Positions 44,361 through 53,562 are shown, counted from the first letter of the stretch. The stretch: DNA of 64,000 nt from Novosphingobium sp. 18050 (GCF_902706195.1 NZ_CACSJO010000014.1:62001-126000), one strand, 5' to 3'. The notes: generated from the sequence alone by a model not told the origin. Translations and numbers: made by a program.

Positions 44361-44885
44361 TCAGGCTGAGGCGAGCCAGGCGCGGTCGTAGGACCGGTCC
44401 TGCATGTCGTGACGGCCCATCAGGCAGGCTGCGAGATCGGTGGTGAGCACGGCGTCGGCGGCAGGTTCCTTGCGGGCCCAGTCGACGAATTCGGAGCGGT
44501 GGGCGAAGCGCCACTCGCCGCCGCGCTGCTCGTAGCGGTCGAGGTAGCGGCCGGAGATCACCATGTCGGTGGGCACCTCGCCGTCGAGGATGCGGTGGAA
44601 CGCGTAGTAGTAGACCTCGCCGAAAGCGCGCGTGGGATCGGCGGGATCGAACTCGATCAGGTGCTGGCCGATGATGTGCTGGTTGGCGAGATGTTCAGTC
44701 AGCAGGCTTTGCGCGAAATCCACGAAGGCGGGGCCGCTGCCTTTGAAGATGCCGTAGTCGGTGGTCGAATCCGGCCAGAAGGTGGCCAGTTGCAGCGCGT
44801 GGTCGAGACGGTCCTGGCCGCGCATGTAACGCGAAGCGAGGTCGCGGATTGCGTCCTTGGCGATCAGGGTGGCAAGATCGGTCAT
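44361..44885 (-). CDS. SnoaL/NTF2-like protein
   Basis: 174 residues with the NTF2-like pattern KDAIRDLASRYMRGQDRLDHALQLATFWPDSTTDYGIFKG, HIIGQHLIEFDPADPTRAFGEVYYYAFHR and MVISGRYLDRYEQRGGEWRFAHRSEFVDW. It is distinct from the SnoaL-like protein at 29726 but of the same superfamily. The Tyr-His-Asp arrangement around DRLDH and YRFAHR-like regions is compatible with a dehydratase or isomerase. Gamma-BHC dehydrochlorinase-type and scytalone-dehydratase-type enzymes share the fold. AAGGA precedes the ATG. It is the first gene of an operon with an SDR and the SMR-like gene. Confidence 0.85.
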   Translation of the reverse strand: MTDLATLIAKDAIRDLASRYMRGQDRLDHALQLATFWPDSTTDYGIFKGSGPAFVDFAQSLLTEHLANQHIIGQHLIEFDPADPTRAFGEVYYYAFHRILDGEVPTDMVISGRYLDRYEQRGGEWRFAHRSEFVDWARKEPAADAVLTTDLAACLMGRHDMQDRSYDRAWLASA

Positions 44886-44911
44886 GCCGGTTCCTTCGTC
44901 TGGAGGGGGAG

Positions 44912-44941
44912 GGCCGGCGACGGACTTTTCCGCCGCCGGCC
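44912..44941 (-). terminator. Hairpin after TonB receptor copy 2
   Basis: GGCCGGCGACGGA (44912-44924) and TCCGCCGCCGGCC (44929-44941) form a 13-bp stem with one mismatch and a CTTT loop, 8 nt beyond the receptor stop on the minus strand. No T-run follows on that strand, so read-through into the SnoaL-like gene is possible. Confidence 0.55.
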
Positions 44942-44948
44942 TGCCTTG

Positions 44949-47423
44949 TCAGAACTTGACGCTGGCCTGGATCTGGACCGTGCGCGGCAGGTTCACGAAG
45001 CCGATCTCGTCGGACATGACGGCGGCGTTGGTGCCGGTGCCCGAGCCCGTGTTGGGCCCATCGACCGAACCGCCGACGATGAACTGGTTGGTCAGGTTCT
45101 TGCCGATCAGCGCGATTTCGAAACGCTCGTCGTTGAACTTGAGGCGCAGCGTGCCGTCGAGGGTCAGGTACTTCGTCTGTCCCGAAAGCGGGTGAGCGAA
45201 GCTGGAGGCGAGGTAGGAGCTGGAATAACGGCTGTCGAGCGTCGCCCCGAACACCGTGCCCTGGCCGACTTCGGTTTCATAGCCGATGCCCAGCGAACCG
45301 GTCCACTTGGGTGCGACGGCGGTGGGCGCGCCGCTCAGGTCCTGGCCCGGAGCCCCCTGGAAGGTAGTGTTGCAGCCCTGAGCGATCGACTGGCCGCCGT
45401 AACATGGCGCAACGTAATCGAGGTAGCGCGCCTTGTTGTAGTTGATCGAGCCGTGCAGGTTCAGGCCCGGCACCGCGTAAGGTGCGAATTCGAATTCCAG
45501 CTCCGCGCCCTTTGTGCGCGCGGACCCGGCATTGGTGGTGATGAAGGCGAACGTCTGGGCGTTGAAGAAGTCAACCTGCAGGTTGACGTACTTGTAGCTG
45601 TAGACGTCGAAGTTGAGGCGTAGCTGGTTGTCGAGGACCTTGGACTTGATACCCACCTCGAAGCCGCGCGCTTTTTCGGGTTGGAACGCGACATCGCTGG
45701 GCACGGTGCTGGCGCTGACGAAGCCCGAGTTGGAGAATCCGCCCGATTTGTAGGCGGTCTTGTAGGCGCCGTAGATGGTGACGTCGTCGGTGGCTTTCCA
45801 GCTGAGGGTAGCTTCGGGTGACCAGTTGCTGAAGGTCTGGTCGGCGGCGACCGGAGTATTCTGCAGGAACAGGCCTTGCAGCGCCGCATTCACGTAAGGC
45901 TGGATGAGGTAGCTGTCCTTGGTCTCGTGAATATAGCGCACGCCTGCGGTGGCTTCCAGCTTCGGCAGGATCTTCCAACTGACCTGGCCATAGGCGGAAA
46001 GCGTCTCGCCGTGGGTTTCCGAATGCTTGTAATAGCCGAGGTAACGGTACTGCGCCGGCGCGGTCGAATCCTCGATATTGCCGAACGAGCCGGTCTGCTG
46101 GTGGTTGCGGTGGGTCTTCTGGTAATAGGCGCCGGCCAGGAGGTTAATCGGGCCGTCCAGCTTGGTCTGCGCGCGCAGTTCACTGGAGAAGGCGTGGTAG
46201 ACCGAGTGCTCGGTGGAAGGCGCGGCGGCGATGTCGCTCGACACGAACGTACAGTCGCAGGCCCACTGGTTGACGTTGCGGTTGTAGTTGTTGACCCAGG
46301 TGACGTCGACGTCCTTGAAGGCATATTCTGCCGTGCCGGTCACGGCCCAGCTGGTGTACTTGTTGTAAAGCGCCCCGTCGTCACGCGACCACGGGTTTGT
46401 GCCCGCGAGATCCTTGGGGAAGTAGTTCTGGTAGACCGTGAAGTCCTTCTTGCAGGCGATTGCCGGGTTGGTTGAATAGGTCCCGGTGGCGCATCCGTAA
46501 GGCACATAGTTCCACGAGTTGTTGTTGACCCTGGAGCGTGAACCGTTGGCCTTGACGGTGAACTTGAAGTCGTTGCCCGGATCGTAGACCAGCGTCACGC
46601 GGCCCAGCAATTCCTGTGAGCCGGGGTTGTCGCCGTCATACGCAGGCGCGAAATGCGGAGTGGTGACGCCGGTGGCGACGTCGAAGGTGTTGTACGTCTT
46701 GTCGATGCCGCCGTTTTTGAAATAGCCGCCGAACATGTTGGAAGCGCGTAGTGCGACGCGCACGCCCAGCGTATCGGTGATCGGACCCGAGCCGACGAAT
46801 TCACCGACCAGTTCCTTGGAGCGGAATTCATAGCCCATCTTCGCCTTGAATTCCGGCGTGGCGGTGGGATTGGCGGTGCGCAGCGAGATCACACCTGCGG
46901 TCGCGTTCTTGCCGAAGAACAGCGATTGCGGGCCCTTCAGCACTTCGACGCCGTCAAGGTCGAGGAAGCCTTCGTTGATGACGCGGCCCTGGCCGTAATA
47001 GACGCCGTCGACGACTACGGCGACCGACTGTTCGATGCCGATCGAAGTGGAGGACGAGCCGATGCCGCGAAGCGTCAGCTGTGCGCCCGATCCGTTCGAT
47101 GAGCGGCCGATGGTGAACTGCGGGGTTTGGGTGGAGATCTTCTCCAGGCTGGTCATGTCGTATTTCTGGAGTTGCTCTGCGGTGATCGCGGTGACGGCGA
47201 CCGGCACGTCCTGCAGGCTTTCCGCGCGGCGGCGGGCGGTGACGACGATATCGCCGAGGCCGCCTTCGATGGCGTGGTCCTGGGGCGCTGCCGGTGCGGC
47301 CTGCGGTGCAGGCGCTGCCTCAGCGGCGGCGTCCTGGGCGTAGGCGGGTGTGAGTGCGAAAGCCGAGATGACGGCGCCAGCCATAAGAGCGGCGCGCGCA
47401 GTTGGTCCTGCCAGTAAAGACAT
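44949..47423 (-). CDS. TonB-dependent receptor, copy 2 of a related pair
   Basis: 824 residues with a signal peptide (RAALMAGAVISAFALTPAYAQ), an Ala/Pro-rich linker, the TonB box/plug start GDIVVTARRRAESLQDVPVAVTAIT, and a barrel ending IQASVKF. It shares many blocks with the receptor at 35516 (FFGKNATAGVISL, FKTAYKSGGFSN-like YKSGGFSNS, NAGSARTKG, INYNKARYLDY), so the two are paralogues within the same catabolic island. GGA precedes the ATG by 9 nt. The 120-nt promoter gap to the TetR gene contains a palindrome (47523-47547), suggesting repression by that regulator. Likely cargo is a compound degraded by the island. Confidence 0.93.
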   Translation of the reverse strand: MSLLAGPTARAALMAGAVISAFALTPAYAQDAAAEAAPAPQAAPAAPQDHAIEGGLGDIVVTARRRAESLQDVPVAVTAITAEQLQKYDMTSLEKISTQTPQFTIGRSSNGSGAQLTLRGIGSSSTSIGIEQSVAVVVDGVYYGQGRVINEGFLDLDGVEVLKGPQSLFFGKNATAGVISLRTANPTATPEFKAKMGYEFRSKELVGEFVGSGPITDTLGVRVALRASNMFGGYFKNGGIDKTYNTFDVATGVTTPHFAPAYDGDNPGSQELLGRVTLVYDPGNDFKFTVKANGSRSRVNNNSWNYVPYGCATGTYSTNPAIACKKDFTVYQNYFPKDLAGTNPWSRDDGALYNKYTSWAVTGTAEYAFKDVDVTWVNNYNRNVNQWACDCTFVSSDIAAAPSTEHSVYHAFSSELRAQTKLDGPINLLAGAYYQKTHRNHQQTGSFGNIEDSTAPAQYRYLGYYKHSETHGETLSAYGQVSWKILPKLEATAGVRYIHETKDSYLIQPYVNAALQGLFLQNTPVAADQTFSNWSPEATLSWKATDDVTIYGAYKTAYKSGGFSNSGFVSASTVPSDVAFQPEKARGFEVGIKSKVLDNQLRLNFDVYSYKYVNLQVDFFNAQTFAFITTNAGSARTKGAELEFEFAPYAVPGLNLHGSINYNKARYLDYVAPCYGGQSIAQGCNTTFQGAPGQDLSGAPTAVAPKWTGSLGIGYETEVGQGTVFGATLDSRYSSSYLASSFAHPLSGQTKYLTLDGTLRLKFNDERFEIALIGKNLTNQFIVGGSVDGPNTGSGTGTNAAVMSDEIGFVNLPRTVQIQASVKF

Positions 47424-47522
47424 GAAAAAGATCCTTTCCCCTTAAACCGGCAAAAGGGCCTTTTCTACTTGGTCGCCCCCCGGTGCCTCTTTTCTGAGGT
47501 AGGCATCAGACTACACCCGGAA

Positions 47523-47547
47523 ATAAATGCAGTGGACTGCAATTTAT
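47523..47547. promoter_or_regulatory. Palindrome upstream of TonB receptor copy 2, probable TetR operator
   Basis: TGCAGT-GG-ACTGCA (47528-47541) is a perfect inverted repeat flanked by ATAAA on the left and TTTAT on the right, one base off exact symmetry. It overlaps the last codons of the tetR gene and lies about 100 nt upstream of the receptor start on the minus strand. Confidence 0.55.
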
Positions 47548-48233
47548 GCTAGGCGGTCACTTGCCGACTGCGACAGCACGCGGGTGTGTTTTCGGGCTTC
47601 TTCGCGTAACGCATCGTCGAGTGACGGCTCGGCATAGGGCAGCAGCACCTGACAGATCGCAAGGCGCAGGTACGTCTCCAGGGCGGAGTCGGCGATCTCG
47701 CGCTTGGCCCACAAAACGACGGTGCCCACCATGCTCATGCAGATGAGGCGCGAGACGAAGGCAATGTCGTCCACCGCGACCTGTCCGTTCGCCCGCATCG
47801 CCCGCAATGCGCCGCCCGCGAAGTGTTCGTAGACTTCGGGCAGGCCCACCATGTCGGCATGTTCGACAAGGATCGGGGCGAAGGCGCGGGCAAGCTCAGG
47901 GGCCTCGAAAGTCTTGTTCGCCAGCTTGCGGGGCAGGATGTTGAAAAATCCGATGCCCATGCCGCCGTCCCGGTGGGCCTCCGAGATGGTCTCCTCGCTG
48001 CGTTCGCGGGCGCTGAAGGCGAAGAGGCGATCCTTAGATCCGTAGATGTTGAATAAGGTGCGCTCTGCCACTCCGGCGGTCTGGGCGATGAGCTTCATCG
48101 ACAGCATCTCGCCGCCGTGGCGGGCAAGCAGTTCGAACGTGGCGGCCTGAATGCGCTCACGCCGTTCGCGCTGGCGCGGCGTGAGTATACGCACAGGCGG
48201 TTCGATTTCGCGGGATGGTGGAGCAGCAGCCAT
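47544..48233 (-). CDS. TetR-family regulator upstream of the TonB receptor
   Basis: 229 residues: HTH RERRERIQAATFELLARHGGEMLSMKLIAQTAGVAERTLFNIYGSKDRLF, then a helical ligand domain. It differs from the other three TetR proteins in the window. It is on the same strand as the TonB receptor 120 nt downstream, with an operator-like palindrome in between, and divergent from the LysR-regulon receptor at 48675. Its N-terminus (MAAAPPSREIEPPVRILTPRQ) is proline-rich and unstructured. It probably controls the receptor and the island operons; the inducer is unknown. Confidence 0.92.
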   Translation of the reverse strand: MAAAPPSREIEPPVRILTPRQRERRERIQAATFELLARHGGEMLSMKLIAQTAGVAERTLFNIYGSKDRLFAFSARERSEETISEAHRDGGMGIGFFNILPRKLANKTFEAPELARAFAPILVEHADMVGLPEVYEHFAGGALRAMRANGQVAVDDIAFVSRLICMSMVGTVVLWAKREIADSALETYLRLAICQVLLPYAEPSLDDALREEARKHTRVLSQSASDRLA

Positions 48234-48674
48234 GAACGATACTTAGAATGAACCGCCGCCAGATCAAATGCGCTCGTACGGATCATTGCGAAAGGCGGTG
48301 CCTTCGTTAGGGCAATGTACTCGGGCCGGGCTGGAATCGGGGTGCGGCGAGGTACAGATCTGCCTACCGGCTGGAGCATTCAGCGTCATTGTCCTGACAT
48401 CACGGCCTGCCACTGGGCCCGAAGCGATTTGACCGAGCGCTGCCGCTGCATCGGTGTTTCCCGCGATAACCCCACGGATTTGCGCCGTTTGTGGGGAACA
48501 CGCGGGCCAGCTATTCATGAAATCGTTACCACCAGTGTTGCTTTGATCGCAACGAAGTTCGCCGATTGGCTTCATTGAAGCGCAACCGGGTGCGTGTGAC
48601 GTTCCTTTCATCCGGTGAATGCGGGGACACTTGCTGTCGCGCCGGCTACAACAAAAGTGGTTGAAAGGGGTTCC
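48234..48674. other. Regulatory region between TetR and TonB receptor genes
   Basis: 441 nt with no credible gene. It contains the predicted LysR composite site at 48537-48577, about 100 nt upstream of the receptor start, and marks the border between the TetR-controlled island and the LysR regulon. Nothing else of note was seen. Confidence 0.55.
48537..48577 (+). promoter_or_regulatory. LysR composite site A (TonB receptor/GH3 operon)
   Basis: GTTGC-TTTGATC-GCAAC followed after 19 nt by CATTG. The symmetric half has the T-N11-A core of LysR-type sites. The identical layout occurs at 54501, 56356 and 60387. It ends 97 nt before the receptor start. Confidence 0.75.
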
Positions 48675-50903
48675 ATGAACATCAAGAAGAACGGGTCGCT
48701 CAGGCTTTTTGTATCCGGCATCATGGCCGGCACCGCTCTCTGCGCCGTGCCTGCGTTGGCGCAGGATGCCGGCGCCGCCAGCGGAACCGGCGGTGACATC
48801 GTCGTCACGGCTTCCAAGCGTACCTCCTCGACCATTCAGGACACCCCGATCGCCGTCCAGGCGCTGGGCGGCGACGCGCTCAAGGACAAGGGCGCAGTCG
48901 ACTTCGCCGATTTCTACCATGCGATCCCCGCGCTTTCGGTTCAGGATGAGGGTCCGGGCGACAAGCGTTACGTGATCCGCGGCATCAACTCGGCAGGTGC
49001 GAGCACCGTCGGCCTTTACCTCGACGAAACCGTCATCACCGGCGAGAACTCGCAGGATGGTGGCGGTCAGGCCCCTGATATCAAGTTGTTCGACATCGAC
49101 CGCGTGGAAGTGCTCAAGGGGCCGCAGGGCACCACTTTCGGCGCCAGCTCGATGGCCGGTACGATCCGCTACATCACCAAGAAAGCCGATCCCGATGCCG
49201 GTGTGAACGGCTACGTCCAGTCCGCCCTGCGCGCCACCAAGGGCGCATCGCTGGGGATGCAGACCGACGGCGCCGTCAACCTGCCGATCATCCCCGGCGT
49301 TCTTGCGGTGCGCGCATCGGGCTTCTATGCCGATCTGCCGGGCTGGATCGACAACCGCTTCGAAAAGGGCGCCAACGCCGAAAAGAGCAAGGCCGGACGC
49401 CTTACCGCGCGCTTGCAGGCCACGCCTGACCTGACCGTCGACCTGACCGCGATGTATCAGGACGTCCATCAGGACGCGAAGAACTTCTACAACAAGGTCG
49501 ACTACGACGGTAACACGCTGCCCTCGGACTACCAGGCCGACGAAGTGCGCGCGCCTTACAATGACAAGAGCGAAATCTACAACGCGACCGTCAACTACAA
49601 GCAGCCCTTCGGTACGTTCACCGGTACCGTTTCGCGCTTCGTGCGTGACACCGAATTCGTGCGCGACGCCTCGCTGGCGGCACAGGCCTTCTTCGGCCTG
49701 CCCCACGCCGGCACCGGCCGCAGCGCGCTGAAGCAGGACAAGCACCGCCGGGTGGACAGCGGCGAACTTCGCTTCGCTTCGGACTTCGGCGGCCCGTTCC
49801 AGATCCTGGTCGGCGGGTTCTTCCAGAATGAAAACCGCGATTACCGCAGCTCGTGGCCTAAGGCCGATGCCTCCGGCAACTTGTCCGATGCCAGCGCCGA
49901 CCTGCTCCTCGACCGCACTGTCGCCACCCGGATCAAGGAGCGCGCGCTGTTCGGTGAAGTCAGCTACGAAATCGTGCCCGACCTGACCTTCACCGCCGGC
50001 GGCCGTTTGTTCGACTTCAAGCTTGAGCAGGTTTCCACCGCCATCGTCTCGGCCGGCGGCGGCACCGGCGCCGGCGTTGGTCCCAAACTGAAGACCAAAG
50101 ACAACGGCCTGATTGGCCGCTTCAATCTGGCGTACAAGCTGAGCGATCAGGTCAACACCTATATCCAGGTCGCGCAGGGCTACCGTTCGGGCGGCACCAA
50201 CGACCAGACCGCAGCAGCCATCGCCAATGTCGTCATCCCCGACGGCTACGGTTCGGACTCGCTGTGGTCCTACGAGTGGGGCGTGAAGACCACGCTGATG
50301 GACCGCAAGCTGTTCCTGAACGGCGCGCTTTATTACATCGACTGGTCGGATATTCAGGTCTCGCAGCAGGCGAGCAACGGCACGCTTTCGTTCGGTTACA
50401 CCGGCAACGGCGGCAAGGCTGAAGTGAAGGGCGTGGAAATGACGCTCGAAGCGCGTCCGATCCCCGGCCTCGACATCAACCTGTCGGGTAACTACAACAC
50501 CGCCAAACTGGCGCAGGACAATCCGCTCCCCGCTACTGGCCGTAAGGGCGATCGCATTCCCTACGTGCCGGAGTGGACCGGCTCGGCCAGCGTCAACTAC
50601 TCCACCCCCGTCGAGGCGCTGGGCGTGGAGGCCTCGTTCGGTGCCGATGCCAGCTATCAGGGCGCCATGGCCACCAAGTTCAACCCGACTATCGACAACT
50701 ACCAGACGCTCGGTTCGTACTGGCTGGTCGGGCTGCGCGCGGGCGTGAACAATGGCCCATGGTCGGTGAATCTCAACGTCACCAACCTGTTCAACAACCA
50801 GACCACGATCAACTACAACGAGATCGTGCCGGGGGTTTATCCGCTGGGCTACTACACCAACCGTCCGCGTACCGTCAGCCTCTCGGGAATGGTCAAGTTC
50901 TGA
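48675..50903 (+). CDS. TonB-dependent receptor of the LysR regulon
   Basis: 742 residues. A signal peptide (LRLFVSGIMAGTALCAVPALAQ) precedes GDIVVTASKRTSSTIQDTPIAVQAL. The plug includes YVIRGINSAGASTVGLYLDET and VEVLKGPQGTTFGASSMAGTIRYIT, and the barrel ends VSLSGMVKF. It belongs to the sphingomonad class of receptors with IRGIN...YLDE blocks, different from the pair in the neighbouring island. AAAGGGG lies 5 nt before the ATG at 48675. A GH3 glycosidase starts 2 nt after its stop, so the receptor likely imports the glycoside that enzyme cleaves. Confidence 0.93.
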   Translation: MNIKKNGSLRLFVSGIMAGTALCAVPALAQDAGAASGTGGDIVVTASKRTSSTIQDTPIAVQALGGDALKDKGAVDFADFYHAIPALSVQDEGPGDKRYVIRGINSAGASTVGLYLDETVITGENSQDGGGQAPDIKLFDIDRVEVLKGPQGTTFGASSMAGTIRYITKKADPDAGVNGYVQSALRATKGASLGMQTDGAVNLPIIPGVLAVRASGFYADLPGWIDNRFEKGANAEKSKAGRLTARLQATPDLTVDLTAMYQDVHQDAKNFYNKVDYDGNTLPSDYQADEVRAPYNDKSEIYNATVNYKQPFGTFTGTVSRFVRDTEFVRDASLAAQAFFGLPHAGTGRSALKQDKHRRVDSGELRFASDFGGPFQILVGGFFQNENRDYRSSWPKADASGNLSDASADLLLDRTVATRIKERALFGEVSYEIVPDLTFTAGGRLFDFKLEQVSTAIVSAGGGTGAGVGPKLKTKDNGLIGRFNLAYKLSDQVNTYIQVAQGYRSGGTNDQTAAAIANVVIPDGYGSDSLWSYEWGVKTTLMDRKLFLNGALYYIDWSDIQVSQQASNGTLSFGYTGNGGKAEVKGVEMTLEARPIPGLDINLSGNYNTAKLAQDNPLPATGRKGDRIPYVPEWTGSASVNYSTPVEALGVEASFGADASYQGAMATKFNPTIDNYQTLGSYWLVGLRAGVNNGPWSVNLNVTNLFNNQTTINYNEIVPGVYPLGYYTNRPRTVSLSGMVKF

Positions 50904-50905
50904 TT

Positions 50906-53530
50906 ATGATTGCCGCTGTCTCGAAGTTCGCCCTCGGGTCGTACCAGGCGGCAACGTCCCGGAGAGCTTTGCTCTCCGGGATTTCCGTCGCCGCTCTGTG
51001 GAGCATGCCAGCACTCGCCGCCGAGGCGGACAAGCCCTGGCTCGATGCCGCCCGCAGCCCGCAGGAGCGGGCCCAGCTGGCGGTCGCCGCGATGACGGAC
51101 GACGAGAAGCTACAACTGCTTCAGGGCGATACCGAACTCGATGCTAACGGCACCGGCGTCAACGCCTGCGTCGGTCACATCAGCGGTATTACCCGGCTGG
51201 GGCTGCCCGGTCTGTGCATGGGCGACGGTCCCGCCGGTGTCGGCAACGGCATGAAGGGCGTGACCCAGTTCCCCGCCCCGATCATGGGCGCGGCGACTTT
51301 CGACCGGGCGCTCATGGAAGGCTACGGCAAGGCGCTGGGTGCCGAACACGCGGGCAAGGGGCGCAATGTCGTGCTCGCCCCCACGATCAACATCATCCGA
51401 ACCCCCAAGTGGGGCCGCCTCGCCGAAACGCTGAGCGAAGACCCGTTCCTCACCGCGCAGCTTGGCACCGCGATCACCACCGGTATCCAGTCGCTGGGCC
51501 TGATCGCAACCCCAAAGCACTTCGCCGCGAACAACCAGGAATGGCTGCGTCTGGGCGATGGCCCTACCTACGAGGCAGTCGACGCCGTGATCCCCGAGCG
51601 GGCGCTGCGCGAAATCTATTACCCGGCGTTCGAAGCCGTGGTGAAGACGGCCAGGGCCGGCTCGATCATGTGTGCGTACAACCGCGTCAACGGGCACTAC
51701 GCCTGCGAGAACCCGGCGATAATGGGCCATCTCAAGGACTGGGGCTTCGACGGTTTCGTGGTTGCCGACTGGTACTTCGCCCATCGCAGCACCGTGGCCT
51801 CCGTCAAGGCCGGGCTGGATATCTCGATGCCGGGAGGGGTCAGCCCTTTCGGTTTCGCCGAATTCTATGGCGTAAAGGAACTCAAGGCCGCGCGCGCCAA
51901 GGGTGAGATTGCGCAGGCCGATATCGACGGCATGGTATCGCGGATAGTCACGCCGATGTTCCGCCTTGGCCTCGTCGACAAGCCGCTTCCCGGAAGCGCC
52001 ACCGCAGACGTGCGCAACCCCGCACACCTCGTCCTTTCAGAGAAGATCGCCGAAGAAGGCACCGTGCTGCTGCGCAATGAGCGCGGCGTGCTGCCGCTCC
52101 TGCCGGGCAAGCTGGCCAGCGTGGCGATCATCGGCGACGATGCCGGCGCCAACGTCCAGACTTCCGAGCGCTACGGCGGCTTCGTGAAGACCGAGGACGT
52201 GGGTACGCTCAAGACCCCGCTCGATGCCGTCAAGGCCGCGCTGGGGCCGGATACTTCGGTCACTTACGCACGCGGGACTCTGGGCATCCTGCCCTTGCCG
52301 GCTATGCCTGCTGCTGCGTTCGAGAACCTGACCGCCACCTACTACGCCTCGCCCGACTGGACCGGCAAACCGGTTGCAGTCCGCAAAGAAGCCGCGATCG
52401 ATTACGCCGAAGCCGGCCCCAAGGCCGGCGTTACAGGCCTGCCGGCTCTGTGGTCTGCCCGCTGGACGGCCAGCTTCGTACCCGCGAAATCGGGCGTCTA
52501 CCGCTTCTCGCTCAACGGTGGCGGCGAAATCGCGCTGAACATCGACGGCAAGCGCGTCGCCTATGTTCCCAAGCAGAGCTTCCGCCTTGCAACTCACGGC
52601 ACGGTGCAGCTTGAAGCGGGCAAGCGCGTTTCGCTCGAACTCGCCTATTCCAACGCGCCGACGCTTTCGGCCAACGAACTGCGCCTTGGTTGGGAGGCCC
52701 CCGACAGCACGCTGATCGACGAGGCCGTTGCCGCTGCGAAGAAGGCCAAGGTCGCGGTCGTCTTTGTCGCCGATCACGTTTCCGAAGGCGCGGACCGCAC
52801 CGACCTCAAACTGCCCGGCGATCAGGACGCATTGATCGAGGCCGTCGCCGCCGCCAACCCCAATACTGTCGTCGTGTTGCACACGGTGGGGCCGGTCCTG
52901 ATGCCGTGGCAGGGCAAGGTCGCCGGCATTCTCGCCGCCTGGTATCCGGGCGAGCAGGCTGCGGATTCCATCGCCGCGCTGCTGACCGGCAAGGCTAACC
53001 CCTCGGGCAAGCTGCCGGTGACTTTCCCGGCCGACGAGGTGAACGGTCCGGCCGACCAGCCCGCTCGCTACCCCGGCATCGGCACCACAGCGCGCTACGA
53101 CGAGGGCATCTTCGTGGGTTACCGCTGGTACGACGCCAAAGGCATCGCGCCGCTCTATCCTTTCGGCCACGGGCTGTCTTACACCACCTTCGGATACGAC
53201 AAGCTGAAGGTGACCAAGGCAAGGCAGGGCTGGACGGTCACTGCAAAGGTCAGCAACACCGGCAAGGTTGCAGGCGACGAAGTGGCGCAACTTTATCTCT
53301 CGATGCCCGCCGCTGCCGGTGAACCGCCGCGCCAGCTTAGAGGTTTCGCGCGCGTTTCGCTCCAGCCCGGCAAGTCGGCCACGGTGGAATTTCCCCTCGA
53401 CGCCCGCGCGCTGTCCTATTGGGACGAGACTGCGAAGGATTGGCGCATGGCCAAGGGTACGTACCGCCTTCAGGTCGGTTCGAGTTCGCGCGACCTGCCG
53501 CTGGGCAAGGACTTCGATCCGGCGCGCTGA
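50906..53530 (+). CDS. Exported GH3 beta-glycosidase with PA14 insertion
   Basis: 874 residues. The N-terminus SRRALLSGISVAALWSMPALAAE resembles a twin-arginine signal. GH3 features follow: LPGLCMGDGPAGV, NIIRTPKWGRLAETLSEDPFLT, ATPKHFAANNQEW with the conserved KH, and the nucleophile region GFDGFVVADWYFAH, where Ala stands at the usual Ser before the catalytic Asp. A PA14-like domain is inserted at about 460-600 (TATYYASPDWTGKPV, then ARWTASFVPAKSGVYRFSLNGGGEIALNIDG). Next come the second alpha/beta domain and a fibronectin-III-like C-terminus (VSNTGKVAGDEVAQLYL). It removes terminal beta-linked sugars in the periplasm. The ATG at 50906 is 2 nt after the receptor stop. Confidence 0.92.
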   Translation: MIAAVSKFALGSYQAATSRRALLSGISVAALWSMPALAAEADKPWLDAARSPQERAQLAVAAMTDDEKLQLLQGDTELDANGTGVNACVGHISGITRLGLPGLCMGDGPAGVGNGMKGVTQFPAPIMGAATFDRALMEGYGKALGAEHAGKGRNVVLAPTINIIRTPKWGRLAETLSEDPFLTAQLGTAITTGIQSLGLIATPKHFAANNQEWLRLGDGPTYEAVDAVIPERALREIYYPAFEAVVKTARAGSIMCAYNRVNGHYACENPAIMGHLKDWGFDGFVVADWYFAHRSTVASVKAGLDISMPGGVSPFGFAEFYGVKELKAARAKGEIAQADIDGMVSRIVTPMFRLGLVDKPLPGSATADVRNPAHLVLSEKIAEEGTVLLRNERGVLPLLPGKLASVAIIGDDAGANVQTSERYGGFVKTEDVGTLKTPLDAVKAALGPDTSVTYARGTLGILPLPAMPAAAFENLTATYYASPDWTGKPVAVRKEAAIDYAEAGPKAGVTGLPALWSARWTASFVPAKSGVYRFSLNGGGEIALNIDGKRVAYVPKQSFRLATHGTVQLEAGKRVSLELAYSNAPTLSANELRLGWEAPDSTLIDEAVAAAKKAKVAVVFVADHVSEGADRTDLKLPGDQDALIEAVAAANPNTVVVLHTVGPVLMPWQGKVAGILAAWYPGEQAADSIAALLTGKANPSGKLPVTFPADEVNGPADQPARYPGIGTTARYDEGIFVGYRWYDAKGIAPLYPFGHGLSYTTFGYDKLKVTKARQGWTVTAKVSNTGKVAGDEVAQLYLSMPAAAGEPPRQLRGFARVSLQPGKSATVEFPLDARALSYWDETAKDWRMAKGTYRLQVGSSSRDLPLGKDFDPAR

Positions 53531-53562
53531 CCTGCTAGGTGGGGGCGTAGAAGGAGAAAGCC

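Noticed and set aside
48264..49745. 493-codon minus-strand open frame antisense to the 48675 TonB receptor
   Set aside because: It lies opposite a receptor with signal peptide, plug and barrel, and crosses the LysR site; no protein features.
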